The notes beneath the pieces are model-generated. The model was given only the letters and a program-made list of their open reading frames with translations. It was not told the origin of the DNA and did no database searches. A stretch of 64,000 bases of DNA, taken from positions 2,581,501 to 2,645,500 of the forward strand of contig VICG01000001.1 of assembly GCA_008692225.1 (NCBI GenBank), given 5' to 3'. Below, one piece after another: positions 11,818-25,539 of the stretch; position 1 is the first letter of the stretch, and each line of letters starts with the position of its first letter. The translations under genes and the position numbers were made by a program. Source of the stretch: Monilinia fructicola (Eukaryota > Ascomycota > Leotiomycetes > Helotiales > Sclerotiniaceae).

Positions 11818-12488
11818 AGGGAGAATGCGAGTTCAAGTGAAGTCGGGTCATGAATATGATGATGATATGAATAATTTGAGCGTTATATAATTGAAAATGG
11901 AAGGGGGTTTATTCTGGTAAAATTCCATGGTAAACTATTTTGATGATGTTGAAATGAACATCAAGTGCAGGATTCCAAAAGTCTGGACTGCGGTTCAAAT
12001 CCTTGACTATTTTTGTTTTTGAAATCCTGCCTGTCATTAGATGTAATTTGCTATTCAAATTGAGTCGGACAAATGATTCCGGCATCTCAAATTACGTCGA
12101 TACCTTATATTGATCAGATCGGGCCATTTCAACATGTCACTCTATCGGGTCAAGAATAAGAACAGTTTTTTATAGGCTTCTAGCAGGAAAAGAATGCTTG
12201 CGCCTTTGTACAAAAAAAGCACACATTAGATGCAAACAAGGGTTATATGGAAAGGGAAAGGGAATGTGCATGAAATGAAGTATCTGCAAGTGTCAGAATC
12301 CAACCACGAATTTATGTGTACCTTTAAGCTGCATCAACCCGGGGTAATAGAAAAAAGATCAAATTTGATATCTGGTTGTTTGCTTCGTTACTTCGTTTGC
12401 TTGAGCATAGCTATCTTCCACTTATATTTATATTTCTTCGTCCCTCAACATAAAATCGAATTTAGGGGTTCCGTGTGGGTTTGCCAAA
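11818..12488. other. Intergenic region between pex10 and the SET gene
   Basis: Contains the pex10 3' region and the promoter of the next gene. A GGTTCAAATCC string near 11993 resembles a tRNA B box, but no paired T-arm or acceptor stem can be formed around it. The open frame 12230-12499 has no recognisable content. Confidence 0.5.
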
Positions 12489-14855
12489 ATGGATATTGAA
12501 AATGTGTCAGACGTTTCTCAGTATGTGCAAATACTGGTTCGACAGAAGGCAGCTTTAAAGACAGCCATGGCTCGTCAAGGGCAACGCCCCAAAGACATGA
12601 AACCTCGACAGGAACTCATCAGTCAGTTTATGATGATGCGTATGAGCAGCCGAATGAGCCAATTTCGAATACAGAAGGTTTCCCAGCTACAGGCCTCCTT
12701 TGTCCCCATTCCATATGAGCCATCTATCACACCCCTTGAGGATTTGACTGCAATACATATCAATGACCTGAGACTTGAAACTCATCACCGCGGTAGTTAT
12801 CTCCTTGTCCGGGTATTAACCCCTCCATTTAGAATGACTGGGATCGTGGCTATTGTCGAGGATGAAAACGCAGATGCTTTACCACTTCAGCTCTATCAAC
12901 AACCAGAGGAGAAGCTTCGCCCCGCCGCGAGTGTTATCACGGTAAAGGATATTTTCCTAATTAAGGAGCCTTATCTGAAGACTGGAAGTGATGGCGCTTA
13001 TAGCCTTCGGGTCGACCATGTGAGTGATCTAGTCTGCCTTGATGCAGATCACGATATGCTGCCCAGAGACTGGAAGCCTAGGGTGGTAGACCTTGATAAG
13101 ACTGCAGATGATTGGAAGCAAGAAGGGAATGTGGCGATGGGGGAAATGCAATATTGGGCGGCTATCCAGAGGTATTAGACGATGCTCTATCTGACGCATG
13201 AGAACTCTTCTTTCTAACCATTTGTTCTGTAGCTATACTGCTGCGCTTCAATGCCATCCTTCCGCTCAGGCTACAAAGGCAATCCACCTCAATCGTGCGT
13301 TAGCACATCTCAGGGACGGGAGCTTCGATGCAGCTTTGGCTGACACTCAATGTATGATTTCCATCTCGGATGTTCCACAGAAAGCGCTGTATCGAGCTGG
13401 TCAAGCTTTATATGAGCTCGGAAGATTTTCTGAAAGCCACAACACTTTCGAAAGTCTCTGCAAGAAGTATCCCAACAACTCTATCGCTGCCGTAGAACTC
13501 GGGCGCACTCGTTGCCGGTTAGCAGAGCAAGAAAGTGGCATATACGACTTTGAGTTGATCTACAAGGAGCTTTCGAAAACCAGACCGCCGCACTTAGATC
13601 ACGCCACGTTTGTCGGATCAGTAGCCGTCAAGCCTTCTCCAGGTCGTGGCCAGGGATTGTTTACCACCAAAAGCCGTTAAAGCAGGAGAACTCCTTTTAT
13701 GCGAGAAAGCATTCGCCTATTGCTATGCTGAGACTTCAGAAGACTCAGAGACCCAGGCAAAAACTACTCTTCTGATAGATATGCATACGAGGAGAATTAC
13801 CATGGGTACTCAAAGCGACCTCGTCACAACCATCGTACAAAAAGCTCTGGAAAAACCCATCTCTTATACCGAAGTTCAAAACACTCCACCATGGATCTTA
13901 TAAATCCGTAAAGATAACCGAGGTTGATAAAAAGCCTGTCATCGATACGTAAGTTGCCGTCTTGAAATAAATCGATACATACTAACTCGATACCCTTGAA
14001 ATAGCTTTCTAGTTGGACGTACCATTGCTCTCAATGTCTTTGGATGCCCTATCTCTTCCTACGAGGCTCACTTTACAGCTGCCAAGTCCGAAGTGGGTGA
14101 ATTAAAGCATCATTCCTGTGGAATTTGGCTCATAGCTTCAAAAATTAACCACTCATGCCTTAGTAACGCTAGGCGAAGCTTCCTTGGAGACCTACAACTC
14201 GTCCGTGCTACGTGTGATATACCGGCAGACACGGAGTTGACTTTTTGGTATACAAGTCCCACGGAGGAGAGACATAAATTGAAGAAGAAGGGGCTGGAAA
14301 ATTGGGGTTTTCAATGTAAATGTATCATGTGCCTTGATTCGGAACAAACGACCAAAAGGCATTCCAGAAAGAGAGAGAAGTTTCTCAATGATCTGGAGGT
14401 GGTTTTTAAACGCGACAAATGTCGATACTGCTAAAGCCGAGCGCTTGCTGATCGCTATTGATGGAACATACAAACATCCGGCGACCAAGGTTCCACGATT
14501 AGCGTTGCGAAAACCGTACCTCCAACTGGCCGAGTTCTATGCCAAGCAGGGGACAATAAACGAAGCTGTATCCATGACGCTGAAAGCATTGGCCTCTCTC
14601 GGTTTCGTGATCAAGAACGCCAACCTGCCTGCTTCACCTGATGAAACCTTTGAGATTGAGAAGTGGGGGTTGATGATGGACGGAGTGGTTGAGACATGGA
14701 CCTTTCTCTGCAGTTTGTATGCTGTTTTCGCGCCACAGTTTGTTAGGCAAGCTGAGGATTGTGCGAGAGAGTCGCGTACAAGATTTGGTACGGGGAAGAT
14801 CACACGTTCAAACCGATATACGATGAGGCTGAAAGGTGATCCGGTTGTTTCCTGA
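12489..14855 (+). CDS. TPR and SET-domain protein, frame broken three times
   Basis: This belongs to the fungal family of proteins with an N-terminal extension, tetratricopeptide repeats and a split SET domain (putative protein lysine methyltransferase; substrate unknown). ATG 12489 starts a non-repeat region. A 61-bp intron (13172-13232) precedes the TPR part (ALQCHPSAQATKAIHLNRAL and ALYRAGQALYELGRFSE). The SET domain begins at SPGRGQGLFTT (about 13635), continues KAVKAGELLLCEKAFAYCYA, LHHGSYKSVKITEV, then after an intron (13949-14004) SCGIWLIASKINHSCLSNAR, the catalytic NHSC motif, and post-SET cysteines GFQCKCIMC. A helical C-terminal part ends at 14855. The frame shifts at A4 13669-13672, A4 13878-13881 and T5 14403-14407; dropping one base from each run restores the family alignment. 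As written it would stop at 13680. Confidence 0.85.
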
Positions 14856-17120
14856 CCATCGGCTTTGAATAAAAGATGTACTTATTTGAATAAATCATGG
14901 TCTCCAGTAGAACGGACTGCAATTAGACGATAGAAATTTTCGATTCTTACTTCCAATTCAATCTTGACATGGTTTAGCACATTCAATCTCTTTCAAATAC
15001 TCGAGTACGTAAAGTATAGATGGAATCTCATCTGCTAGCCTTGACTATGAAACACCCCGGCTCATCATAAATCAAATACTGCGCGATAGCAATCAGACAA
15101 TCATAAATAACACACGCCAGAACTATGCTCACATTCTTTCCGTGTGTTCAATCCCAAGTATGTGTACTATGCAGGCTGTTGGAGCGGCCTTCTCACAACC
15201 ACGCTTCTGGCCACAAAAGCGCCAACGACTTCCACTTCTCGGCTCGGATGCACGCACGCTCAAGTTAGGATGCAGAAACTATAGATTCCGAAGCCACGCG
15301 CCAGTCCTCTTCTCCTTTCGAGGAAATCCGAAGATTTTGGTGATTGGAGGATAGGCGTGCCGGCGTGGTGGGCGGGAGATGCTGACGCGCGATGTTTTGA
15401 ATGGGAGGGTGGGTGTGAGTATGAGTATGAATATAGTGAGGGAGGGCCTTGCAAAGGCTCTTTTGAGAAACGAGACATCGAGATCTTCATGTATCAGAGC
15501 GCACCGAATCATCGCGGCACAATCTGTCGGGCATCCTTTTGATGGTGCGAAGGGGGAGCGCGAGAATGGCTTCTCACCACCTTTTCAGCATCGCAGGCCT
15601 TCCTTGCTCGGAGCGTGGGATAGATCGGCTGATAGATGCGACGACGGGTGTGCAGCAAGGGGTCGCCGGCCGCAGGTATAGCTGCGGGGTTGACGGGTGG
15701 CTGGCCATGGCTGCATCGGTAGCCATTCGGTAGATAGGTGTCGCGTTTTGGAGGAACGCTCCCGTTCCCTCCTCCCAGGAACCCAAGGCCCCTTCTTCCT
15801 CTTCAACTCGCGGAGCGCGTGGCCGTCCGAACTCGAGATGCTGGGTTGCGCACCTGAGCATCGATATCCAGCCCGCTGTCTCCATTCCGCGCACGACTGT
15901 GAGATAGATGGGAAGTTCGAAGGGAGCCTTGCTCACCCTCGAGATTGCGTCCCGTGGGAGGCAGAAATTGAGGTCTGCTGAGGAGGAAGTAGTGCGTGCT
16001 ACTCGTCACGCATCCAATGGGAGGCCCCTGTCTGCTGTTGGAGTCTTGGCTCTTTCCACTCATGCGTCATGTCACCTTTGGGGAAAAGACACTGTATCCC
16101 CTGGGAATTCCTCTCTCTTCGCACTCTCTTCGCCCACCCCCCCTTTACCATTTCGCCTCATCTGAAAGTAGACACAAAACAAAGGCAACCCCCATCGTCA
16201 ACCCCCAACAATCGACAAACTCCAATCAGATAAGCCATCCTCTCCCCCCTCATTGCTCATTCCCCATCCCTCATCCCTCATTCCCCATCCCTCATTCCCC
16301 ATCCCAAATGCTAGAGCCCAACCCAACAACCCCACCCCCAACCAACCCCCACCCAACCCCCCTAAAAAGCGATCAATCGCCCATGCAGAACCCCAACCCC
16401 TCAACCCCTCCATCCCCCAAGAAAATCCCACCCATCCACCCACCAACCAACCAACCGACCGAAGCGCTCTCATCAAGAAAATAAAAGGCAAAAAGGTAAA
16501 AAAGTAACCCACAAATCAACCAACCAACCAACCACCCAACCCAACTCAGGCAACCAACCAACCGATAAAACCATACCCATCCCCCCACTACATCCACCCA
16601 CCTACAAGATAGAAAGACGATCGAACATTGGAAGTGGCAGTATTAGATGCTACGCTATTCATTATTTCACTGTGTGGAACGGGGGGGGGGGGGGGTCGGT
16701 GATCTTCTCCTTGGAGGTGCTTTGTAGACGAGGGTGGTATCTATGTTTGTTGGATGTTGGATGTTGCATTCCTTGCGCTTAGGCGCGGGAGGGAAATGTT
16801 ATATGCTCGCATTGAATGATTTGGGAGTTGGTTTGGGGTAATGCAGGATAAGATGATGATCAAGGATAATTTCGGGTATGACTAAGTGAATAAAGGGGTA
16901 GAACCTTGGAAGGAGTTAGTCCCCCCTTGTGATTTATTAAGCTCAAGCTATTCCCTAGAAAGGGGCTCTTTCTATCTCTTCTTCTACTCTGCTCTAGCGC
17001 AATGCCATCCTAAAAACGTACCCAACGCCTTCGCCATGCCCAACACAAATTTCTAAAAAAAAGACAGATGCAATACAATAAACCTCTGTAACCATCTCCA
17101 CAATGACCATCACTAATCGA
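14856..17120. other. Convergent intergenic region with GC-rich island and C-rich tracts
   Basis: No supported gene. 15180-16060 is clearly richer in G, C and CpG than its surroundings and carries overlapping short frames on both strands, none recognised. 16195-16600 is C/A-rich on the + strand with CATCCCTCATTCCC and CCAACCAACC tandem units. A run of about 14-17 G lies at 16680-16696. Confidence 0.55.
16240..16565. repeat. C-rich simple-sequence tract
   Basis: Tandem CCTCATTCCCCATC units near 16255-16310 and CCAACCAACC units near 16440-16460 and 16515-16562. The + strand is nearly free of G over about 300 bp. Confidence 0.75.
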
Positions 17121-18732
17121 TCAATAGAATGCGCAACCATTTTCAGCTCTCGCGAATGCATTTGCGAAGAATTCCTGCATCGCTACGTCGCTACGTAATG
17201 AAAGAGGATACCCCCCAACACCGCAAAATGCCACAGGTTGTGACTACCTCCGATGTAATCGAAAGCGCCTGGGTACCATCTCTCAGGCACTTGACTAGCA
17301 TAAACGAACGCCCCGACCAAGTAGACCGTAATACTTTTCGCCAGGGGCGCGTAGAATTCCGCCGACCACGCTCCACCACGAGTGAGATAGAGTTCGAGGG
17401 CAGGAACAAAACCAGTTGCGCCGAGGCTGACATAGAAGGCGACGCGTGCCCAAGCCATGTCTTGTCGATTGAAAGTTGGGTGCCAGGGAAGGATGACGCC
17501 CCCGATCCCCAGAGCAGCTGTGATGCCCATGTATACCCAGCGACTTACAGGCTCGCAGTAGAATGCGGTATAATCGGCTGTCATTATAGACGCGGCGATG
17601 AGGAGCGAGATACCGGTGTAGTCAACACAAGCAAAACGTTCCAGGAGTGTTTGGTCAGCTACGCTGTTCATCGTATGCCACATTGTACTGCAGACGAGGC
17701 ATTTGCAGGCAGCAAAGAAGAAGCATGCCGCAATGAGAACATCAGCTTTCGTACTCAAGGAAAATGCGTGACTGGAAGGATAAAAGTAAAAGGCAATTGA
17801 TAAAACGATGAGCAGGCCAATTGCATGTGACCAAATGTTCACGGTTTCGTTTGATAGGCCAAACATCGATTGTATGCATTCCACCTTGGATTCAGTGAAA
17901 CGATAACCTTTGACAATGTGAGGGTTGACACGCCATGGAATGGGTAGATCTTCGTATCTTATGAGTCCGTGTTGCTTCGCTCGAGCAATCGCGTTTTCGA
18001 TATGTTCTTCCACGGTCCCGGCGGCTTTCTTAGCTCTTTCGAATCCCTCATCAACCACTTCTCTCGCCTTTTCCAATCCCTCATCCACGATCTTGCGCCC
18101 CTCATCCATCAAACTCTCTGCTGTGCCCCTTAAACCCTTCTCCTTGACTTTATATGCTCTCGCTTCGAACTCTGAGAGAATCCCTTCCAATAAGCCAATT
18201 CCGGTATGAACCTTCTCGTGTAATGTTTCATGCGCGGCCAAAGCATCCTGGTATCTCGATTCAACCGTCTCCACCATGATCCTCGCCCTCCTCTTCGTAG
18301 CCCCTAACACTTCCCCAGAAACCTGCGAACATCTCGTCCTGACAGCCTGCAACGTCGCATACGACCATGAGATACTCGAATCGAAGGTGAGATTTCCATA
18401 CTTCTCAATGAAATCTAAGCGGCGCTCGAGCTCCGACAGGAATATATCGACCTTTCGCTTCATTAGACTTTATGCGCCACAACCAAAACATCAGCCGGAA
18501 AAATACCTTGAGCATCAGGCCCTCCTCACCATCCATCACTTGTTCGCTGCTTGTTCGTCTCGGTCGGGTGAAAGGAAGAATGCCGCCTCTTATTTAGGGG
18601 TTTGGGTTCTTCTCTTCCAGAAGCCATCGTACTGGTGGTAGGATCCTCATAAGTCTCCACCGTCAAAGAAGATGATGTGCAAGCCATGATTGGTCTGCGA
18701 TTCCTTGGACTGCAGGATTGATTGTCGGCCAA
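17121..18732 (-). CDS. Izh3-like haemolysin III/AdipoR-family membrane protein, frame altered by two tandem duplications
   Basis: Fungal members (Izh1-4 in yeast) are seven-helix membrane proteins of the progestin/adipoQ receptor family linked to zinc and sterol homeostasis. The N-terminal exon (from 18732) is followed by an intron whose acceptor gives VDIFLSELERRLDFIEKYGN (about 18440). A long helical region rich in Glu/Lys/Ala (KEKGLRGTAESLMDEGRK, AREVVDEGFERAKKAAGT) comes before the membrane domain: PWRVNPHIVKGYRF, SNETVNIWSHAIGLL, STMWHTMN, CVDYTGISLLIAAS, and GGSHNLWHFAVLGGILFHY with the conserved His residues. The current frame stops at 17183. An 8-bp perfect tandem repeat (17181-17196) shifts it; in the other frame the sequence continues MQEFFANAFARAENGCAFY to a stop at 17121, the expected family ending. 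A CCAT duplication at 18529-18536 also breaks the N-terminal exon. The long N-terminal extension is Izh3-like. Confidence 0.85.
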
Positions 18733-21330
18733 AGAGATAGGTTTTTAACCGTCAAGGTATAACATAGAAAATGATGGTATGGGATTTCGTAGAAAAGTAG
18801 AAAGTGGGAGAGGTAGAGAGGAGAGACAAGTGAGATATAGGAAATATAGGAGAAAAAGCGAGGAATGAAACCGAAGGATTATGAGTCGAGGTAGTTAGTT
18901 CGTTAGAATAGGAAGTAAATGGCAAAGACGAAGTAATAAGTCAAAGCCAAAGTAAAAAGAGTCAAGGCCGATGATACCACGAGAGTCCAATATGAAAGTC
19001 GATTGGATGAAGGTTGTTGTAGATCATCGAAAGGCAAGTAAGTTACTCGATCAAAGTACAAGAACAGTACGAAGGAGTACTTTGTATATTCTCATAGTAA
19101 TACCTAGGTATGGATAGTAATAGTAATAGTAATAGTAATTAAGAGTAATGGTAATAGTAATAGCAACCTTGGAATAGGAAGAATAATAAATCGAGGGGCA
19201 TAATTACCAAGGACCTTACTAAGAAGAATCCGGATGCGGAAAGTTTTATAATATCGACGGGGGAAGTGGAAGTGGGAAATTGGGAAATTGGGAAATTGTT
19301 GAGCATCGGCAAATGTCTTGGACAACCTTGGACAAGTTGGGGGCGAATTGGGGAATTGGGGAATTGGATGAATAAAGTATTGTTATGGATGAATGAATGG
19401 TTTGAGGATTAATTGATGGATTTGATTGATTGATTGATTGAATGGTTGAATGATTGAGCTTTGGAGTGTATTGATCGACTAATGGATGAATGAATGGATG
19501 GATGGATGGATGGATGGATGGATGGATGAATGAATGGATGAATGAATGATGAATGATTAATTAATGATTAAATGTATTAACTAACTGATTGGATGTATTG
19601 GTTGAAGTTGAGAGATTTTATATTAATTAATATTAAAAGAGATATATACTATAATGCATACGGATTAACTTAACTATCCATGGATACTATCTATCCTATT
19701 CTATTCTAGATAAGTAATAGGTGATTAATTAATTATTAAATAAATAAAAGATCTCTTAATTATATTATATAATATTTAATCTTAAAGATTTATTAATTTA
19801 TTTATAATTTATTATTTATTTATTTATCTTTTATAATTTATAATTTATTATTTATTATTTATTATTTATTATTTATTATTTATTATTTATTATTTATTAT
19901 TTATTATTTATTATTTATTATTTATTATTTATTATTATTATTTATATTATTATTTATTATTTTATTATTATTATTATTTATTATTTATTATTTATTATTT
20001 ATTATTTATTATTTATTATTATTATTTATTATTTATTATTTATTATTTACTATTTATTATTTATTATTTATTATTTATAGTCTAAAGATACCTAGGTACT
20101 AATAACTAGTCTAGAGATGCTAATAACTATCTAAGTACTATCTAGAAACTATATCTACATATATAAAACTCATTATTAAGATATAGAAAAAGAGAAAATA
20201 ACCAATTAATTATCTAAATATATATATATATTATATACCTAATATATAAATATACAAATAAACACTATATATATTACAATAATAATGCCCCCCTCCACAA
20301 TATTCCTCACGCCCAAATAATTCTCATTCTCATTCTCATCCCCCCCAAACAAACCAAAACTGCATCCGGAGTACCCAACCCGGACAGCTTTCCACATTAG
20401 AACTATGCATTCATCCACTTATCCATCCATCCATCCATCCATCCATCCATTCAGCCTTATCGCAATCATCATCACTTTGACTCCCTACCTACTGTACTGT
20501 ACTACCTACGCTGGACAGTACAGTCGGTACCTAGTACCTAGTACCTCCAGTACCTACAGTACAGTACCTGTCGAACCAACCAACCATACAGATAAAGTAC
20601 AGAGTACCCGATATATCAACAGCCAGCCAGCCAGCCAGCCAACCAACCAACCAACCACACACCATCGACCATGCACGCCCACTCAACACCCACCCACCCA
20701 ACACCCACCCACACGCACATGCACACATGCACACCACACCCACTTTCCAAATACAGCCATAGAAAAGAAAGAAGAAAAAAAAAAGGTTCCACTTTCATCC
20801 GTTGCATCAATTCAATAATAATCACTTGCCGTCACTTCCAGATTGCCAGGGTCCCTTATGATGATGTATTATGTATACAGTATTATTGTTTACAGTATTG
20901 TTTGTTGATTGTGTAATTTATTAAATTGTATTAATGCATGAAGTTCTATGACTTCACTAATCACTACCCAAATTGGATTTTTCTGAATCTCATCAATGTC
21001 CGTCTTGGTGATGATGGTGATGGTGGTCATAACCGTCATGACGGTGATGATGATGATGATGAATGACGATTTCCCAATCATTATATGACAAGCCGGCCTC
21101 TTTAATGATCAGGGAATATCTTTGAAACCTGGCCCCTTTCCCTTCCTCGTTTCCGTTTCCCTCCCCCTTCCCCTTCCCCTCCCCCTTCCCCATCTTCCAC
21201 TTAAAATGACCTCCTCTAAACAAGGTCAATTGTATTAATATTCCTACTAGTTTCAAGCCTTTAAAAACTCCACCCAATGCCATGCCATGCCATGCCGTCA
21301 TTGTTACTCGTCCCCCATTAATCCATTCAT
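18733..21330. other. AT-rich and repeat-rich intergenic region
   Basis: No gene seen in 2.6 kb. It contains purine-rich leader sequence upstream of the Izh3-like gene, (GAAT/GGAT)n stretches at 19380-19560, the TTTATTA satellite, and AC-rich tracts with CCATCCAT, CAGCCAGC and CACCCACC units at 20420-20750. Confidence 0.6.
19795..20080. repeat. TATTTAT heptamer satellite, about 285 bp
   Basis: A long array of TTATTTATTA units (mostly a 7-bp TTTATTA period) with a few ATT insertions, flanked by nearly pure A/T sequence from 19700 to 20280. Seen directly. Confidence 0.9.
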
Positions 21331-23010
<1,680 letters not shown>

Positions 23011-23161
23011 GGCGAAACGCGCATATATTTCCGACCCACGGAGAGCGTCGATGTAGGTGATGGAAGAGAAAGAGTGTGTGAGGACTCGTTGTTTCCAGAT
23101 TGCGAAAGTCGATAAATTTAAATGGGATATCTCTTCAATAGGAGACAACAAGGGTATCTTA

Positions 23162-23206
23162 CTCTCCCCCCCCCGGAATAAATGTTAAAATATGGACCAG
23201 ATCCAT
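23162..23206. repeat. Left terminal inverted repeat
   Basis: Matches the reverse complement of 24622-24668 over about 45 bp with a few one-base length differences in C and A runs. Confidence 0.9.
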
Positions 23207-23288
23207 AATGCTTACGTGGCATATTGAAAGGTTCACCGCTTTCCTAATTCGGAAATTTTGAGGCTCAAAATTTTATATTGAAAATATT

Positions 23289-24500
23289 CTAATATCTCGT
23301 AGGACCACCTTTAGCATCTATAACAGCTTGATAACGTCTATACCACGAATCTAAAAGCATTTTAATATATTCATTAAATATAGCATTCCAAGCATTGTTT
23401 ATAATACATCTCAATCTGGAATTTGACACTTTTGAAGCATTATAAAAAGCTTCATAGTAATGTTTTTGAATCCACCTTCACATCCAACTTTATACGTGCT
23501 CTATAAGATTGAGATTAGGAGAATAGCGTGGTCATTGAATATAAAAAATACCTTGATCTCAAAGTGTTTGTTGTGTTTCAGCTGATTTATGGCAAGAGAC
23601 ATTATCCTGCATCCATATATACCTATCATTTGAATGTTTCAACAAAAGTCATTGTTGAATCACTTCTAATATGATTAAGCTGTATTTGAAGCTATTCATA
23701 GTACTCCATTCTTTCTCCCAGAAGAGTGCTGGATCCTTTTTTTCATCAACAATCATACCATGGAACATCCATACCAATCTTTTCGAATATTTATGCTGTA
23801 GATATGCAGGATTATATCAATCGCTACCATTCTTTAGGTAAGTAACAAAGCTCTGTGTGAAAGCTCTTTCAAATGCCCATATTTCGTTCGAAAAGATCTG
23901 TTTTCTAATCCTCTCTTTAGGCCAAGTTAGACCTCATTGAGCGAAAGCCTTTTTTTTCTAGCATTATTATAGGATCAATGGAAAATCCCTTTCTTTTTGC
24001 TACTCTTTTACCATACCCTTTAAGTTGAAGGCCCGTTTTAATAGCTTTCCGGCCGATTCCATTAAGTTGAAGCTCTGGAGTAAGTTAAGGTATATGAATA
24101 TAATTTATATGCTGGTGGGAAGGGGAAGTTAATAGCTATTTTTTTAATCTACCCCTTTTCATAGGTGTTAAAAGAGGGTTACGCCCTCTATTATGACTTT
24201 GAGGGGTTAATTGTACTTTAGCTAGTTGTATTTGTCGAATAGTATAGCCATATTTAGCTTAAATCTCTGGTATCGAATGGTTGAAATCAAGAGCTGTTTT
24301 TATTTGAATTCGATTGGATTGGGTTGTTTTATTAGCTTTTGCCTTTCTTGGAGGTGTATGAAGGCATTAAGGAGCTATAGTTGATTCAGATTCATTATTA
24401 GGTGGTATAGGATCATTAGAATATAATAAACTAGTAATATCTATTGAGCTTTATTTCGTTGATTTAAGGGGTGTTAAGAATTAGGTGAAAAAAGCAATTA
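23289..24500 (-). pseudogene. Tc1/mariner transposase, inactivated by stops
   Basis: Readable blocks on the minus strand: NEIWAFERAFTQSF, WMQDNVSCHKSAETQQTL, then RYSPNLNLIEHV (the DDE-region proline-Asn-Glu block of Tc1 enzymes), and the C-terminal LLDSWYRRYQAVIDAKGG ending at a stop at 23289. Stops interrupt it, for example where CGA(Arg) and TGG(Trp) are expected (TGA on the minus strand at 23561-23559 and 23534-23532). These are C-to-T or G-to-A changes, as repeat-induced point mutation produces. The N-terminal boundary is uncertain. Confidence 0.88.
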
Positions 24501-24621
24501 ATATATCTTCACTTTTATTCTGCCATCGATGATGATGTATGGATCAATTGAAGAATATTCCAGTAGATTTTATTGGTTAAATTACCCCTGTATCACTTAC
24601 TTAATTCAGATTCTATACCAG

Positions 24622-24668
24622 TGGATCTGGTCCATATTTTAAACATTTATTTCCGGGGGGGGAGAGAG
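24622..24668. repeat. Right terminal inverted repeat
   Basis: Inverted copy of the left end; outer end gagag next to TA. Confidence 0.9.
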
Positions 24669-24670
24669 TA

Positions 24671-25539
24671 CCGTAGTTTAGATTTGAAAGGTGCTGATTG
24701 GCCGCCGCAGATTCGTGTTCGTACCTTAAATTCTCGCTTAAGGGAATTCCGCTGTACAGAGTAGAGCTGGCTTGAATGGTTCCAGAATCCAGAGGAGTGG
24801 CATCGTACGAGCAATGAAGACACCAAGCTGATGAATCTGACAGACCACGCAACATCGAAACATTATTGGTATGTTTGGTATGATGATATGGTGATTTTGC
24901 TACTGCATTGGGACTGTAAGGACCATATTAGATAACAACGTCCGGAAACTAGCCTGGGAGCATAAAAGGGGTCGAAAACAATCTTCACCTGATGAATATG
25001 CCGCTATTTCTGATTGGTCATCCGCATTGAGACGTCTACGGCCATGGATATATTGATAATTGGAATTACTAGTCAGTGGCAGGCAGGTGCATGGGCATAT
25101 TAGAAATTCCACATTGGTGGTTCCAAATGAACATCAACGTTTTAAAGCACATCAAAGAACAATAATTGAATAGGAAGGTACCTAGGTATATATCTCTGCA
25201 TCACTACTCGAGTAGATTGTACCCTCATCTTAGCACTTAGAATGTCGCCATTAATCCATATCAATGGGAATCCAATCACGAGTTTCATTTGATACCATCT
25301 TCACGTACCGAACAGTGTGAACAACAAATTTTTGCAAAAGAAATTGTAGTAGTGATTGCTACCCCATGAAATACTATTCCGCTGCTGTTGCTAAATTCTG
25401 TTTACCTGAGTAATAAGCCAATGCTGATGTATAAGCTTGTATACTGAATAATTTTATACACAGAAGCCAATTCCTTCTGCGCCAATCCGCATGCCAAACC
25501 CTATGATGCCATGAACCAATGCTACTAGATACCAACATT
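24671..25539. other. Intergenic region between transposon and DGAT2
   Basis: Nothing recognisable in any frame. It contains one copy each of TACCTAGGTA and TACTCGAGTA near 25181-25215. Confidence 0.5.

Larger units (their letters stand above)
23162..24668 (-). mobile_element. Degenerate Tc1/mariner transposon with TA duplication
   Basis: The 1507-bp element is bounded by TA dinucleotides (23160-23161 and 24669-24670) and by about 45-bp inverted repeats that begin ctctcccccccc and include aaatatggaccagatcca. Inside, the minus strand encodes an inactivated Tc1-type transposase. The body is AT-rich, in contrast to neighbouring cyp51. It is inserted about 150 bp upstream of the cyp51 start codon, so it may have changed that promoter. 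Confidence 0.92.

Noticed and set aside
11985..12010. Possible tRNA B box GGTTCAAATCC
   Set aside because: Flanking bases do not pair into a T-arm and no acceptor stem or anticodon arm could be built.
15379..15981. Several overlapping open frames on both strands in the GC-rich island
   Set aside because: GC-rich DNA lacks stop codons by chance; none looks like a protein family. Kept only as a composition finding.
17181..17196. hAT transposon excision footprint
   Set aside because: Size fits, but the duplication is perfect and no transposon ends or altered central bases are present.
17129..17800. 223-residue plus-strand open frame
   Set aside because: Antisense to the membrane domain of the Izh3-like gene; no family resemblance.
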